NCBI RefSeq assembly: GCF_030848305.1 | Contig: NZ_CP114598.1 | Span: 1,116,001-1,180,000, forward strand | Source: Akkermansia muciniphila | GTDB lineage: Bacteria > Verrucomicrobiota > Verrucomicrobiia > Verrucomicrobiales > Akkermansiaceae | Direction of reading: 5' to 3' | Length of the DNA stretch: 64,000 nucleotides | Part shown: positions 9,006-16,832 of the stretch, piece after piece | Layout: each line of letters begins with the position of its first letter | How positions within the stretch are numbered: the stretch's first letter is position 1 | Translations under genes and position numbers: made by a program | The notes under the pieces: generated by a model | What the model was told of the DNA's origin: nothing | Database searches by the model: none | Seen by the model: the letters and a program-made list of their open reading frames with translations, nothing else

Positions 9006-9481
9006 CAGCCAGTGGGGGTTCTTTGTCCAACTGGAGCGTTGGGGGCGCCGCCGCGGAATCCGTGCCAGGGGCGTCCGCTTCCGCCTACACGCATTGGATG
9101 GTGACCAATGGAACGGATTTTGCGGGAAGAGCGGATGTCGGCGGATTGGGCGCGGGGGGACGGTATTTGAAGGGAGCCAGGATTCGCGGCTTAGCAGCCA
9201 CCGGAAGGCAAGATCCCCTTGTTCATTATAAACACGAACAAGGGTGTATATCTGCGTGTGGAAGAGGGCGGCATTACCGTGGAAACCGCCGGCGGGGGAC
9301 TGCGGATTTCGGGATCGCCCGGCTGCGCGTAACCGCGGACCAGGTGCGGCATGTGGCTGAAGGGCGCAGCCTGTATGTGGGAAATGACGATGACGCCCGT
9401 CCGGGGGATTATATTTCCCTGACTTCGGAAAATGATGTTCCGCGACGCGCGACAGTGACGGGCGGAGGCGCCGTGCGTTAA
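8981..9481 (+). pseudogene. Frameshifted remnant of an unidentified gene
   Basis: One frame stays open for 166 codons, but protein-like sequence jumps between frames. The first part (to about 9190, frame 2) reads like a Gly/Ala/Ser-rich protein; about 9210-9320 is only protein-like in frame 3 (IPLFIINTNKGVYLRVEEGG and onward); from about 9320 to the stop frame 2 again looks natural (LRVTADQVRHVAEGRSLYVG). The ORF start overlaps the upstream gene's terminator and there is no promoter or RBS I can see. I read it as a decayed gene with at least two indels. The family is not recognised. Confidence 0.45.
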
Positions 9482-9496
9482 ACAGAAAGAGAAATT

Positions 9497-9874
9497 TTAT
9501 TCCCCGTCATTTTCCGAATCGGCAGGGGGCGCTTTGGGCAGGTTTTTGTCAATGTCTTCCAAAAGGTTGACCAGGTCAACGCCGCGCTGGGCGGAGTCGT
9601 CCAGACGGAAGGTCAGGCGCGGCGTATTGCGCAGCACCACGCGCCTGGCCACGGCGGACTGGATAAGCCCATGCCGGGAGTTCAGTTTTTCCAGCACCTG
9701 GGCGGGAGCCATTTTCCCTACGACGCCCACCCATACTTTCCCCTCTTTCAGATCGTCCGTCACTTCCACTTCAATCACGGTGACAATTGTGCCGGGAAAT
9801 TCAAAATCCCGCTGAATGGTGGTGCCTATTTCCCGGCGCAGGAGTTCGTTTACCTTGTCAGTGCGTCTGCTCAT
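9497..9874 (-). CDS. rbfA: Ribosome-binding factor A
   Basis: A 125-residue 30S maturation factor acting on 16S rRNA helix 1. Seen: N-terminal RRTDKVNELLRREI, the KH-like core (VTDDLKEGKVWVGVVG), then LRNTPRLTFRLDDSAQRGVD, equivalent to the RxxPxLxFxxDxSxxxG signature of the family. Last gene of nusA-infB-rbfA, 141 bp behind infB. The 5' leader holds a small perfect hairpin (9900-9916) and a long stem (9939-9995). Confidence 0.95.
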   Translation of the reverse strand: MSRRTDKVNELLRREIGTTIQRDFEFPGTIVTVIEVEVTDDLKEGKVWVGVVGKMAPAQVLEKLNSRHGLIQSAVARRVVLRNTPRLTFRLDDSAQRGVDLVNLLEDIDKNLPKAPPADSENDGE

Positions 9875-9938
9875 ATGAAGAGATAGAGTGATAAATGGGC
9901 CGATTGGTTCAATCGGTGAAGAAAGAATGGAGGAAAAG

Positions 9939-9995
9939 ACAGGGACGGAGGTTTCCCGGCCGCCCGGAGGAGCGTACAGGAGGCTCCGTCCCTGT
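9939..9995 (-). other. Long stem between infB and rbfA
   Basis: Perfect 12-bp arms (9939-9950 ACAGGGACGGAG and 9984-9995) closing a GC-rich apical region, followed in the minus direction by CTTTTCC. It could be a leaky terminator or an RNase processing site that sets rbfA level. Confidence 0.5.
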
Positions 9996-10015
9996 TGGTT
10001 GATTCTCGTTGAGGG

Positions 10016-12067
10016 TTACAGCGTTTGCTGGATTTTTTCCAGCGTGTAGCATTCGATGATGTCGCCCGTCTCGTATTCGTTGAAGTCTCCGAGGCGGATG
10101 CCGCATTCCAGGCCCGCCTTGACTTCTTCCACTTCATCCTGGAAGCGGCGGAGGGTGGACATTTTGCCGTCAAAGACAGGCGTCTTGTCGCGGATGACGC
10201 GCGCCTCGCAGCTGCGGAGGATTTTGCCGTCCTCCACCATGCAGCCCGCCGCGCGGCCTTTGTTGAGTTTGAAGACCTGGAGCACTTTGGCGTGGCCGAT
10301 GATGGTTTCGCGCGTTTCCGGTTCCAGCAGGCCCAGCATGGCATCCCTCACCTGGTCGATGAGTTCGTAAACGATGGAATACAGTTTTACCTGCACGCCT
10401 TCCCGCTTGAGCAGTTTGACGGCGTTGGCTTCCACTTTGACGTTGAAGCCCAGGATGACGGCATCCGAGGAGGAGGCCAGCAGAACGTCCGATTCCGAAA
10501 TGGGGCCGGCGGAGGCGTTCAGGAAGACGCATTCCACTTTGTCCGACTGGATGTCCAGAACAGCCTTCTTGATGGCTTCCACGGAACCCTGCACATCCCC
10601 CTTCAGGAGTATTTTGAGCTGGGCTTTCTGGGTGCCGTCCCCCATCATGGCGAGCAGTTCTTCCATGCGTGCCTTGCGGGGCTGGGCCAGGCGCTGCTTG
10701 CGCAGTTCCTCCTGGCGTTCTTCCCCAAGCTTTTTGGCGGCGCGTTCGTTTTCCATTTCCACCAGTTCGTCCCCCACGTTCGGGGTTTCAGAGAAGCCGG
10801 TAATTTCCACGGGCATGCCGGGGCCTACCTTTTTGACGCGTTCGCCGTGGTCGTTGACCAGGGCGCGCACCTTGCCGGCGTAAGGGCCGCAGATGAAGGG
10901 CATCCCGACGCGGATGGTGCCGCTTTCCACAATGGCCGTGGCGGAGCTGCCCGTGCCGGGTTCCACGCGGGCTTCAATAATGGAGGCGCGGCAGTTGGCC
11001 TTGGGGTTGGCCTGGAGTTCCAGCACTTCCGACTGGAGGACGAGAAGGCCGAGAAGGTCGTCAATGCCGGCCCCGGTCAGGGCGGAGACTTCCACGCATT
11101 CCACATCGCCTCCGAAGTCCGTGGGAACTAGCCCTTCTTCCATCAGGCCGCTCTTGGTCTTGACAGGGTCTGCGGCCGGAAGGTCGCACTTGTTGATGGC
11201 CACGATGATGGTTTTGCCGGCCGCTTTGGAGTGGGCAATGGCTTCCCGCGTCTGGGGCATGATGCCGTCATTGGCGGCCACTACCAGCACCACGATGTCC
11301 GTGACGTCCGCCCCGCGGGCGCGCATTTCCGTGAAGATGGCGTGGCCCGGCGTATCCAGGAAGGTGAGCGTGCTGCCGTTGTAGTCAACCGTATAGGCGC
11401 CGATGTGCTGGGTGATGCCCCCAGCTTCCCCCTTGGCCACGCGCGTTTTGCGGATGTAGTCCAGCAGGGATGTTTTGCCGTGGTCCACATGGCCCATGAC
11501 GGTGATGATGGGGGTGCGCGTGATGAGGGTGGCTTTGGGTTCTTCCACCACCGGCACGGGTTCCGGTTCCTTGACGGGTTCCTGCTGGGCTTTCACGCCG
11601 CCGCCTTTTTCCCGTTTTTCACGGGCGAATGTGTAGCCGTGGATGTCGCAGATGGTGCTGACGGCGTCCGCATCCAACGGCGTATTCGGGTTGGCGAAGA
11701 TGCCCATGCCCATCAGATCCTTGATGATTTGGAAGGGCTTGGCTTTCAGCATGCCCGCCAGCTCGGAAACGGAGACGGGCGGTTTGAGGTTGATGATTTT
11801 ATCGTCCGCGGAGGTTTCTTCCTGGGGTGCGGGCGCGGCGGGTTCTGCGGCGGCCGGGGCAGCGACGGGCGCCGGAACGGCGTCAGCGGCGCGCGCCGCC
11901 TTTTTCTTGGTGCCGGAAAGCAAGTCGAGAGCTTCTTTCTTGACTGGAGCAGGGCGGGAGGGCGCCGGTGCGGGGGCCGGCTGGGGTGCGCGTTTCTTTT
12001 TGGAAGATCCGCCGATCAGATCCAATACTTCCTTTTTGGGTTCGTTCTCTTCTTGTTTATTAGGCAT
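10016..12067 (-). CDS. infB: Translation initiation factor IF-2
   Basis: A 683-residue GTPase that brings fMet-tRNA to the 30S P site and promotes subunit joining. Seen: a low-complexity Ala/Pro/Lys-rich N-terminal linker (about 15-90), an IF2_N helical segment (VSVSELAGMLKAKPFQIIKD, about 97-116), G1 GHVDHGKTS (about 192-200), G3 DTPGH, G4 NKCD, then domains II, III and the fMet-tRNA-binding domain IV at the C-terminus. G3 continues GHAIFTEMRARGA where most bacteria have GHEAFT. Shorter than E. coli IF-2 (890) owing to a short N-terminus. It starts 42 bp after the nusA stop. Confidence 0.97.
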   Translation of the reverse strand: MPNKQEENEPKKEVLDLIGGSSKKKRAPQPAPAPAPSRPAPVKKEALDLLSGTKKKAARAADAVPAPVAAPAAAEPAAPAPQEETSADDKIINLKPPVSVSELAGMLKAKPFQIIKDLMGMGIFANPNTPLDADAVSTICDIHGYTFAREKREKGGGVKAQQEPVKEPEPVPVVEEPKATLITRTPIITVMGHVDHGKTSLLDYIRKTRVAKGEAGGITQHIGAYTVDYNGSTLTFLDTPGHAIFTEMRARGADVTDIVVLVVAANDGIMPQTREAIAHSKAAGKTIIVAINKCDLPAADPVKTKSGLMEEGLVPTDFGGDVECVEVSALTGAGIDDLLGLLVLQSEVLELQANPKANCRASIIEARVEPGTGSSATAIVESGTIRVGMPFICGPYAGKVRALVNDHGERVKKVGPGMPVEITGFSETPNVGDELVEMENERAAKKLGEERQEELRKQRLAQPRKARMEELLAMMGDGTQKAQLKILLKGDVQGSVEAIKKAVLDIQSDKVECVFLNASAGPISESDVLLASSSDAVILGFNVKVEANAVKLLKREGVQVKLYSIVYELIDQVRDAMLGLLEPETRETIIGHAKVLQVFKLNKGRAAGCMVEDGKILRSCEARVIRDKTPVFDGKMSTLRRFQDEVEEVKAGLECGIRLGDFNEYETGDIIECYTLEKIQQTL

Positions 12068-12109
12068 CTTGATTTAAGGTTGTTAGATGTTGAGCGCCGC
12101 GCCCAACGG

Positions 12110-13405
12110 TTATTGAGAGATGAGGTCCCGGGCCTTGGCCAGGATTTGGGCGGCTTCCTCTGCGGGAATGCCCATGCTTTCCGCGATGTCGGAAGCTTCA
12201 AATCCGGTGAGGGCTACCAGGTCCGTTCCGCCCATGGTCACCAGGCCCATGGCGGTTTCTTCCGGGATTTCCAATTGTTCGCTGAGGGTTTTGGCCGCAG
12301 CCTGGCATTGGCGCATGACTTCCTCGGCCGCGGCCTGGCTCTGGCGTTTTTCCGCTTCCTGGACGTCAAAGACGCGCACCTGGACATCCCAGCCCATCAG
12401 GCGGGAGGTGAGGCGGGCATTCTGTCCCCTGCGGCCGATGGCCTTGGAGAGGTCCTTGTCGTCCTGGACGATAACGAAGATTTTTCTGGCTTCCTCGTCC
12501 ACGGTGATTTCCCGCGGTTCCACGGGGCTGAGAGCTTCCCGGACGAAGGCGACGGGGTCTTCCGTCCATTCCAGGATGTCCACTTTTTCATTGTTGAGCT
12601 CCCGGACGATGTTTTTGACGCGGGCGCCGCGCATGCCTACGCATGCCCCTACCGGATCTACTTTGTCGTCATGGCTGATGACGGCCACTTTGGTGCGGTA
12701 GCCGGCTTCGCGGGCGATGCCGTGGATTTCCACGGTCTGGTCGCCTATTTCCACCACTTCCGATTCAAAGAGGCGGCGCACCAGGTTCGGATGGCTGCGG
12801 GAAAGGATGACTTCCGGGCCGCGCGCTTCCGTGCGCACTTCCACCACGTAGAAGCGCATGCGGTCGCCGACGCTGTAGTCTTCGTTCGGCACGCGTTCGC
12901 GGGAGGTCATGACGCCTTCGAATTTGCCGAGGTCCACAAAAATATCCCCCTTTTCAAAACGGCGGATGGTGCCCGTTACCAGATCTCCGGCGCGGTCCTT
13001 GAATTCGTCGTAGAGCATTTCCTTTTCCGCGTCCAGCAGTTTCTGGAGCATGGTCTGGCGGGCGGTCTGCACCGCGATGCGGCCGAAGCCCTTGGGCGTG
13101 ATGTTGGTGGGAAGCAGGTCGTGCAGAACGGCGTTCTTGTCCAGCTTGACGGCCAGGGAGAGGGGGATCTGGTTGAATTTGTCGGAGTATTCTTCATCCG
13201 GCACCACTTCCAGGTCCGCAAAAATGCGCACCTTGCCTTTGTCCACGTTGATTTCGGCCCTCAGGTAGTTGATGCTGCCGGAGCCGGGAACCATCTTGCG
13301 GTAGGCGGAGAGAAAGGCGGACTCCAGAGCGAGGAGAATTTTTTCACGGGAGAGCCCTTTTTCCCTCTCGTAGTAGTCAATCAAAGCTTTAATATCGTTT
13401 GTCAT
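12110..13405 (-). CDS. nusA: Transcription termination/antitermination factor NusA
   Basis: A 431-residue RNA polymerase-associated factor. Seen: N-terminal domain (about 1-125), S1 domain (about 130-200, GDLVTGTIRRFEKGDIFVDL), KH1 including DPVGACVGMRGARVKNIVRE, KH2 with DKDLSKAIGRRGQNARL, and one C-terminal helix-hairpin-helix-like region after 345. The frame is open upstream to 13519, but the Met at 13405 (MTNDIKALIDYYEREKG) is the conserved start and the extra codons overlap a leader terminator. Head of the nusA-infB-rbfA operon; rimP is not upstream. The leader hairpin suggests attenuation, fitting known autoregulation of nusA operons. Confidence 0.96.
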   Translation of the reverse strand: MTNDIKALIDYYEREKGLSREKILLALESAFLSAYRKMVPGSGSINYLRAEINVDKGKVRIFADLEVVPDEEYSDKFNQIPLSLAVKLDKNAVLHDLLPTNITPKGFGRIAVQTARQTMLQKLLDAEKEMLYDEFKDRAGDLVTGTIRRFEKGDIFVDLGKFEGVMTSRERVPNEDYSVGDRMRFYVVEVRTEARGPEVILSRSHPNLVRRLFESEVVEIGDQTVEIHGIAREAGYRTKVAVISHDDKVDPVGACVGMRGARVKNIVRELNNEKVDILEWTEDPVAFVREALSPVEPREITVDEEARKIFVIVQDDKDLSKAIGRRGQNARLTSRLMGWDVQVRVFDVQEAEKRQSQAAAEEVMRQCQAAAKTLSEQLEIPEETAMGLVTMGGTDLVALTGFEASDIAESMGIPAEEAAQILAKARDLISQ

Positions 13406-13432
13406 GAGTGTGGAGGAGTGTGATGGATAGAC

Positions 13433-13460
13433 AAAAAAGAGCGGGTCGACAGACCCACTC
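13433..13460 (-). terminator. Leader terminator/attenuator of nusA operon
   Basis: In the minus direction GAGTGGGTC-TGTC-GACCCGCTC followed by TTTTTT: nine pairs (one G-U), tetraloop and U-run, ending 28 nt before the nusA ATG. Just upstream, ACCC and CGAG could pair with CTCG and GGGT, a fold that would use up the 5' arm of the terminator. Confidence 0.7.
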
Positions 13461-13624
13461 TCGAGTGTCTCTCGGGGTGTTTGCCTATCTAAGTAAGCAC
13501 GAGGGGGCGGTTCTGGCAAGAAAAAACGCTTGTTCTATGCGGCATGCAAAAGACTGGGGATGATTCCGAAAGAAGAATTTTCCGGAGCCCTCCGGAAGGG
13601 GGCGGGACAACGGTGTTTGAGGGC

Positions 13625-13653
13625 TTGACGGACCCGTCAAAAACGGGAAGTAT
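13625..13653 (+). promoter_or_regulatory. Candidate promoter of xthA
   Basis: TTGACG, 17-bp spacer, AAGTAT. The -10 ends 6 bp before the ATG at 13660, so transcription would start at about the first base of the start codon (leaderless mRNA). Confidence 0.4.
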
Positions 13654-13659
13654 GCGCGC

Positions 13660-14421
13660 ATGAAACTCGTCTCATGGAACGTGAACGGATTGCGGGCGAT
13701 TCTGGGCAAGGGGATGGCGGCCGCCGTGGATGCCCTGGAGCCGGACGTCCTTTGCCTTCAGGAGATCAAGGCGCGTCCGGAACAGGTGAAAGACCTGTGG
13801 ATTTCCTCCTGGCCGCACCAGCTCTGGAATCCGGCGGAGAAGGCCGGTTATTCCGGCGTGCTGATCCTCAGCCGGGTGCAGCCTCTTTCCACGTCCGTCG
13901 GAATCGGCTGGCCGGAGCATGACCGGGAAGGGCGCGTCTGCACGATGGAATTTGAGCGGTTTTACCTGGTCAACTGCTATACCCCCAATTCACAGAATGA
14001 ACTGGCGCGTCTTCCGTACCGGGAGCAGTGGGACGCCGCATTCCGCGGGTACGTGGCGGGACTGGCGGAAATCAAGCCGGTCGTTTTCTGCGGGGATTTG
14101 AACGTGGCTCATGAAGAGATTGACATCGCGCGTCCCAAAGAGAACCGTTTTTCTGCCGGATTCAGCGACCAGGAGCGCGCCGGGTTTACGCGGCTGCTTG
14201 AGGCCGGATTTACGGATACGTTCCGCGCCCAGCATCCGGAGGAGCCGGGCTGGTACAGCTGGTGGTCCTACCGCGCGGGCGCCCGCGCCCGGAACATCGG
14301 ATGGCGCATTGACTATTTCTGCGTTTCCAATCCGCTGGCTTCCAGAGTGAAGGAAACCGCCATTCATCCGGATGTGACGGGGTCCGACCATTGCCCCGTC
14401 AGCCTGGAGATTGACTGCTGA
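13660..14421 (+). CDS. xthA: Exodeoxyribonuclease III
   Basis: A 253-residue AP endonuclease/3'-exonuclease of base-excision repair. Seen in order: SWNVNGLRA (Asn of the active site), LCLQEIKA (metal-binding Glu), NCYTPN, GDLNVAHEEIDIARP (catalytic Asp-Asn), SWWSYR then ARNIGWRIDYF, and GSDHCPVSLEI (catalytic Asp-His). Length and motif order are typical. Divergent from nusA; rdgB follows after 37 bp. Confidence 0.96.
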   Translation: MKLVSWNVNGLRAILGKGMAAAVDALEPDVLCLQEIKARPEQVKDLWISSWPHQLWNPAEKAGYSGVLILSRVQPLSTSVGIGWPEHDREGRVCTMEFERFYLVNCYTPNSQNELARLPYREQWDAAFRGYVAGLAEIKPVVFCGDLNVAHEEIDIARPKENRFSAGFSDQERAGFTRLLEAGFTDTFRAQHPEEPGWYSWWSYRAGARARNIGWRIDYFCVSNPLASRVKETAIHPDVTGSDHCPVSLEIDC

Positions 14422-14458
14422 GCGCGGCCTTTTATGCGAGTTTAACTGTAAGAGATTG

Positions 14459-15079
14459 ATGATTATGGAACAGGAATTGCCGCTGCTGGTGGTTGCCACG
14501 CGCAACGCCCACAAGACCGGGGAAATCCGCGCCATGCTGGCCGGGAAATGGGAAGTGAAGGATCTTTCCGACTATCCCCAGGCTCCGCCCGTGGATGAAA
14601 CGGGAGTCACGTTTACGGAGAACGCCACGCTCAAGGCGCTTTCCGCTTCCAGATGCATCCCCGGCGTCCTGCTGGCGGATGATTCCGGGCTGGAGGTGGA
14701 TGTGCTGGACGGGCGCCCCGGAGTCTGGTCCTCCTCCTTCGGCGGGGAAGAAGGGAACCATGCGAGGAATAACCTCCGCATGATGGAGGAATTGCGGCGC
14801 GCCGGAGTGAAACCGGGGGACAGGCCTTCCGCACGGTTCCGCTGCGTCATGGTGCTTGCCGGGAATGGCCGCGTGTTGGCGGAGTTTTCCGGTTCCGTGG
14901 AAGGCTACATGTTGACGGAACCCGCCGGGGAAGGAGGGTTCGGCTACGATCCGCTGTTTGTCCCGGAAGGGCATGACCGGAGTTTCGCCCAGCTTCCCAT
15001 GGAAGTGAAGAATTCCATGTCGCACCGCGCCCGCGCCCTGGCGCAGGTGGTGGCGTGGATGAAGGAACGCCGGGACTGA
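14459..15079 (+). CDS. rdgB: dITP/XTP pyrophosphatase (RdgB/HAM1)
   Basis: A 206-residue nucleotide-pool cleaner that hydrolyses dITP and XTP to monophosphates. Seen: ATRNAHKTGEI, TFTENATLKA, LADDSGLEVDVLDGRPGV (catalytic Asp), GGFGYDPLF and SHRARAL, all family signatures. The start at 14459 (ATG ATT ATG) follows an AAGAGA Shine-Dalgarno-like stretch; the longer frame overlapping xthA is not needed. Probably co-transcribed with xthA, giving a small DNA-integrity operon. Confidence 0.94.
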   Translation: MIMEQELPLLVVATRNAHKTGEIRAMLAGKWEVKDLSDYPQAPPVDETGVTFTENATLKALSASRCIPGVLLADDSGLEVDVLDGRPGVWSSSFGGEEGNHARNNLRMMEELRRAGVKPGDRPSARFRCVMVLAGNGRVLAEFSGSVEGYMLTEPAGEGGFGYDPLFVPEGHDRSFAQLPMEVKNSMSHRARALAQVVAWMKERRD

Positions 15080-15110
15080 GGGGTTCTCCGGGCGTCCGGC
15101 GGCGGGGAGG

Positions 15111-15686
15111 TCAGTCCAGCCTGAACGCGCATATCTGGAAGGGAGCCGGTGTTCCGGTATTCAGAAGCTGGTATTTGCCGGCGCGCCAGGAATGATGGGG
15201 CAGGCGGGACAGGAAGACTTCCACGGCTTCCGCTTCTTCCTTTCCGCCTTCGTGGCCGGGGTAGCACATGACGCTGAGAAGCCCGTTCGGAGCAATGAGG
15301 GCGGCAGCCTGTTCCAGCGCCGCCAGGGTGGATTCCGTCCTGGTAACCGTTTTTTTGTCCCCGCCCGGCAGATAGCCCAGGTTGAAGACGACGGCTTTCA
15401 CGGGGCCGCCGACCAGTTCCGCCAGGCGGTCATGGCTGGCAAGATGGAGCCGGACGGCAGGGGTGAGCAGTCCTTCCTTCTCCAGGCGTTCCCTGGTGGC
15501 GCAGATGGCTTCTTTCTGCACGTCGAAGGCGTGCACCTGGCCGGAAGGGCCAGCCAGCCGGGCCAGGAAAACCGTATCATGCCCGTTGCCCGCCGTGGCG
15601 TCCACGACTGCGTCCCCGGGGAAGACGACGCGGCTGATCCAGTCATGAGCGCAGGTCATGGGGCGGCTGAGCAGGGAACATTTCAT
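15111..15686 (-). CDS. SAM-dependent methyltransferase, YtqB/MnmM-like
   Basis: A 191-residue class I methyltransferase of the Pfam rRNA_methylase (YtqB) family; the B. subtilis member, MnmM, methylates 5-aminomethyl-2-thiouridine at tRNA wobble position 34. Seen: the SAM motif I VDATAGNGHDTVFLA, motif IV NLGYLPGGDK (a family hallmark), and the preceding Met at 15686. The frame is open far upstream to 16124, but that part is antisense to the DUF362 gene and not protein-like. Convergent with rdgB. Confidence 0.82.
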   Translation of the reverse strand: MKCSLLSRPMTCAHDWISRVVFPGDAVVDATAGNGHDTVFLARLAGPSGQVHAFDVQKEAICATRERLEKEGLLTPAVRLHLASHDRLAELVGGPVKAVVFNLGYLPGGDKKTVTRTESTLAALEQAAALIAPNGLLSVMCYPGHEGGKEEAEAVEVFLSRLPHHSWRAGKYQLLNTGTPAPFQICAFRLD

Positions 15687-15843
15687 GACCGGGTTGTACA
15701 GAAGCTCTGCCTGTATGACAATTCGTTTATGAAATTCCGGTGCGGGAAGAATGACAGGTTGTTTTTTGGCAGGGCATGTGTTAGGAAGAGGCTCAAAATC
15801 CTCCGCGTGTCCCTGCATGCGGGGATAAACCAAAGACGTTGCC

Positions 15844-16764
15844 ATGAAGATGACTGACAGACGCACTTTTTTGAAGAGGACTGCCGCCGCAGGGGCGCTG
15901 GCGGCCATATCGGACATGGATTCCCTGTTTGCCCAGGAGGCCGGAGCTCCGGCGGCTTCCGGCATTCCGGATCTGGTGGCCGTCCGCAACGGCACCCGTG
16001 CGGAGATGGTCAGGAAGGCCGTGGAGACGCTGGGCGGCATGCAGGCCTTCGTCAAGCCGGGCCAGACCGTCGTAATCAAGCCGAACATCGGCTGGAACAA
16101 GGCTCCGGAATTCGGCTCCAACACTCATCCTGAAACCGTCGCCACGCTGGTGGAGCTGTGCAGGCAGGCCGGAGCGAAGGAAGTAAGGGTGTTTGACCAC
16201 TGCTGCCACAATGGCGCCTATGAGGGCAGCGGCGTGAAAGAGGCCGTAGAGAAGGCCGGCGGCGTAATGGTGGACGGCGGCAATGAGAGCCAGTACGTGC
16301 AGACGGAAAACCCGAAAGCCAGAAAATTTACCTCCGCCAAGGTGCATAAGGCCGTGCTGGAGGCGGATGTTTACATCACCTGCCCGCCCCTCAAGCACCA
16401 CAGCGGTTCCGAAATGACCGCCTGCATGAAGAATGTAATGGGCACCGTCTGGGACCGCGGGGCCATGCATAAGAACGACCTGCACCAGTGCATCGCTGAC
16501 GCCGTGTATTTCCGCAAGCCGGACCTGTGCGTGCTGGACGCTTACATGCCCATGGTGCGCAACGGCCCCGTGGGGAAGGATACGAATGACCTGGTGGAGC
16601 GCAAAACCCTTTTAGCCTCCCGCGATATTGTGGCCATTGACGCTGCGGGCGCCGCCCTGCTGAACAAGGCCGGAAAGATTCGCCATGTGCAGCTTGGTGA
16701 GGAAATGGGGCTGGGCACCGCCGACCTTTCCAGGCTTCATATCCGCCGTATCAGCATGGCCTGA
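15844..16764 (+). CDS. DUF362 protein with Tat signal
   Basis: A 306-residue exported protein of the DUF362 family, of unproven function and often found beside ferredoxin-type proteins. Seen: twin-arginine signal DRRTFLKRTAAAGALAAI, then conserved blocks VVIKPNIGWNKAPEFGSNTH, TCPPLKHHSGSEMTACMKNV and KPDLCVLDAYMPMV. Tat export suggests folding with a cofactor before translocation. Followed after 68 bp by a polyferredoxin with NapH-like membrane parts; the pair probably forms an envelope redox module, as DUF362 and Fe-S proteins do elsewhere. The substrate is unknown. Confidence 0.85.
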   Translation: MKMTDRRTFLKRTAAAGALAAISDMDSLFAQEAGAPAASGIPDLVAVRNGTRAEMVRKAVETLGGMQAFVKPGQTVVIKPNIGWNKAPEFGSNTHPETVATLVELCRQAGAKEVRVFDHCCHNGAYEGSGVKEAVEKAGGVMVDGGNESQYVQTENPKARKFTSAKVHKAVLEADVYITCPPLKHHSGSEMTACMKNVMGTVWDRGAMHKNDLHQCIADAVYFRKPDLCVLDAYMPMVRNGPVGKDTNDLVERKTLLASRDIVAIDAAGAALLNKAGKIRHVQLGEEMGLGTADLSRLHIRRISMA

Positions 16765-16832
16765 CGCGGCGGCTCCCTCTTCCCTCTGCGGATGACGCGG
16801 CGGGAGAGCAACTTTCCGCTTCCGGCGGGTTT

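Noticed and set aside
11231-13423. Long open frame (730 codons) on the plus strand opposite infB and nusA
   Set aside because: Antisense shadow of GC-rich conserved genes; His/Phe/Gly-rich composition and no family resemblance.
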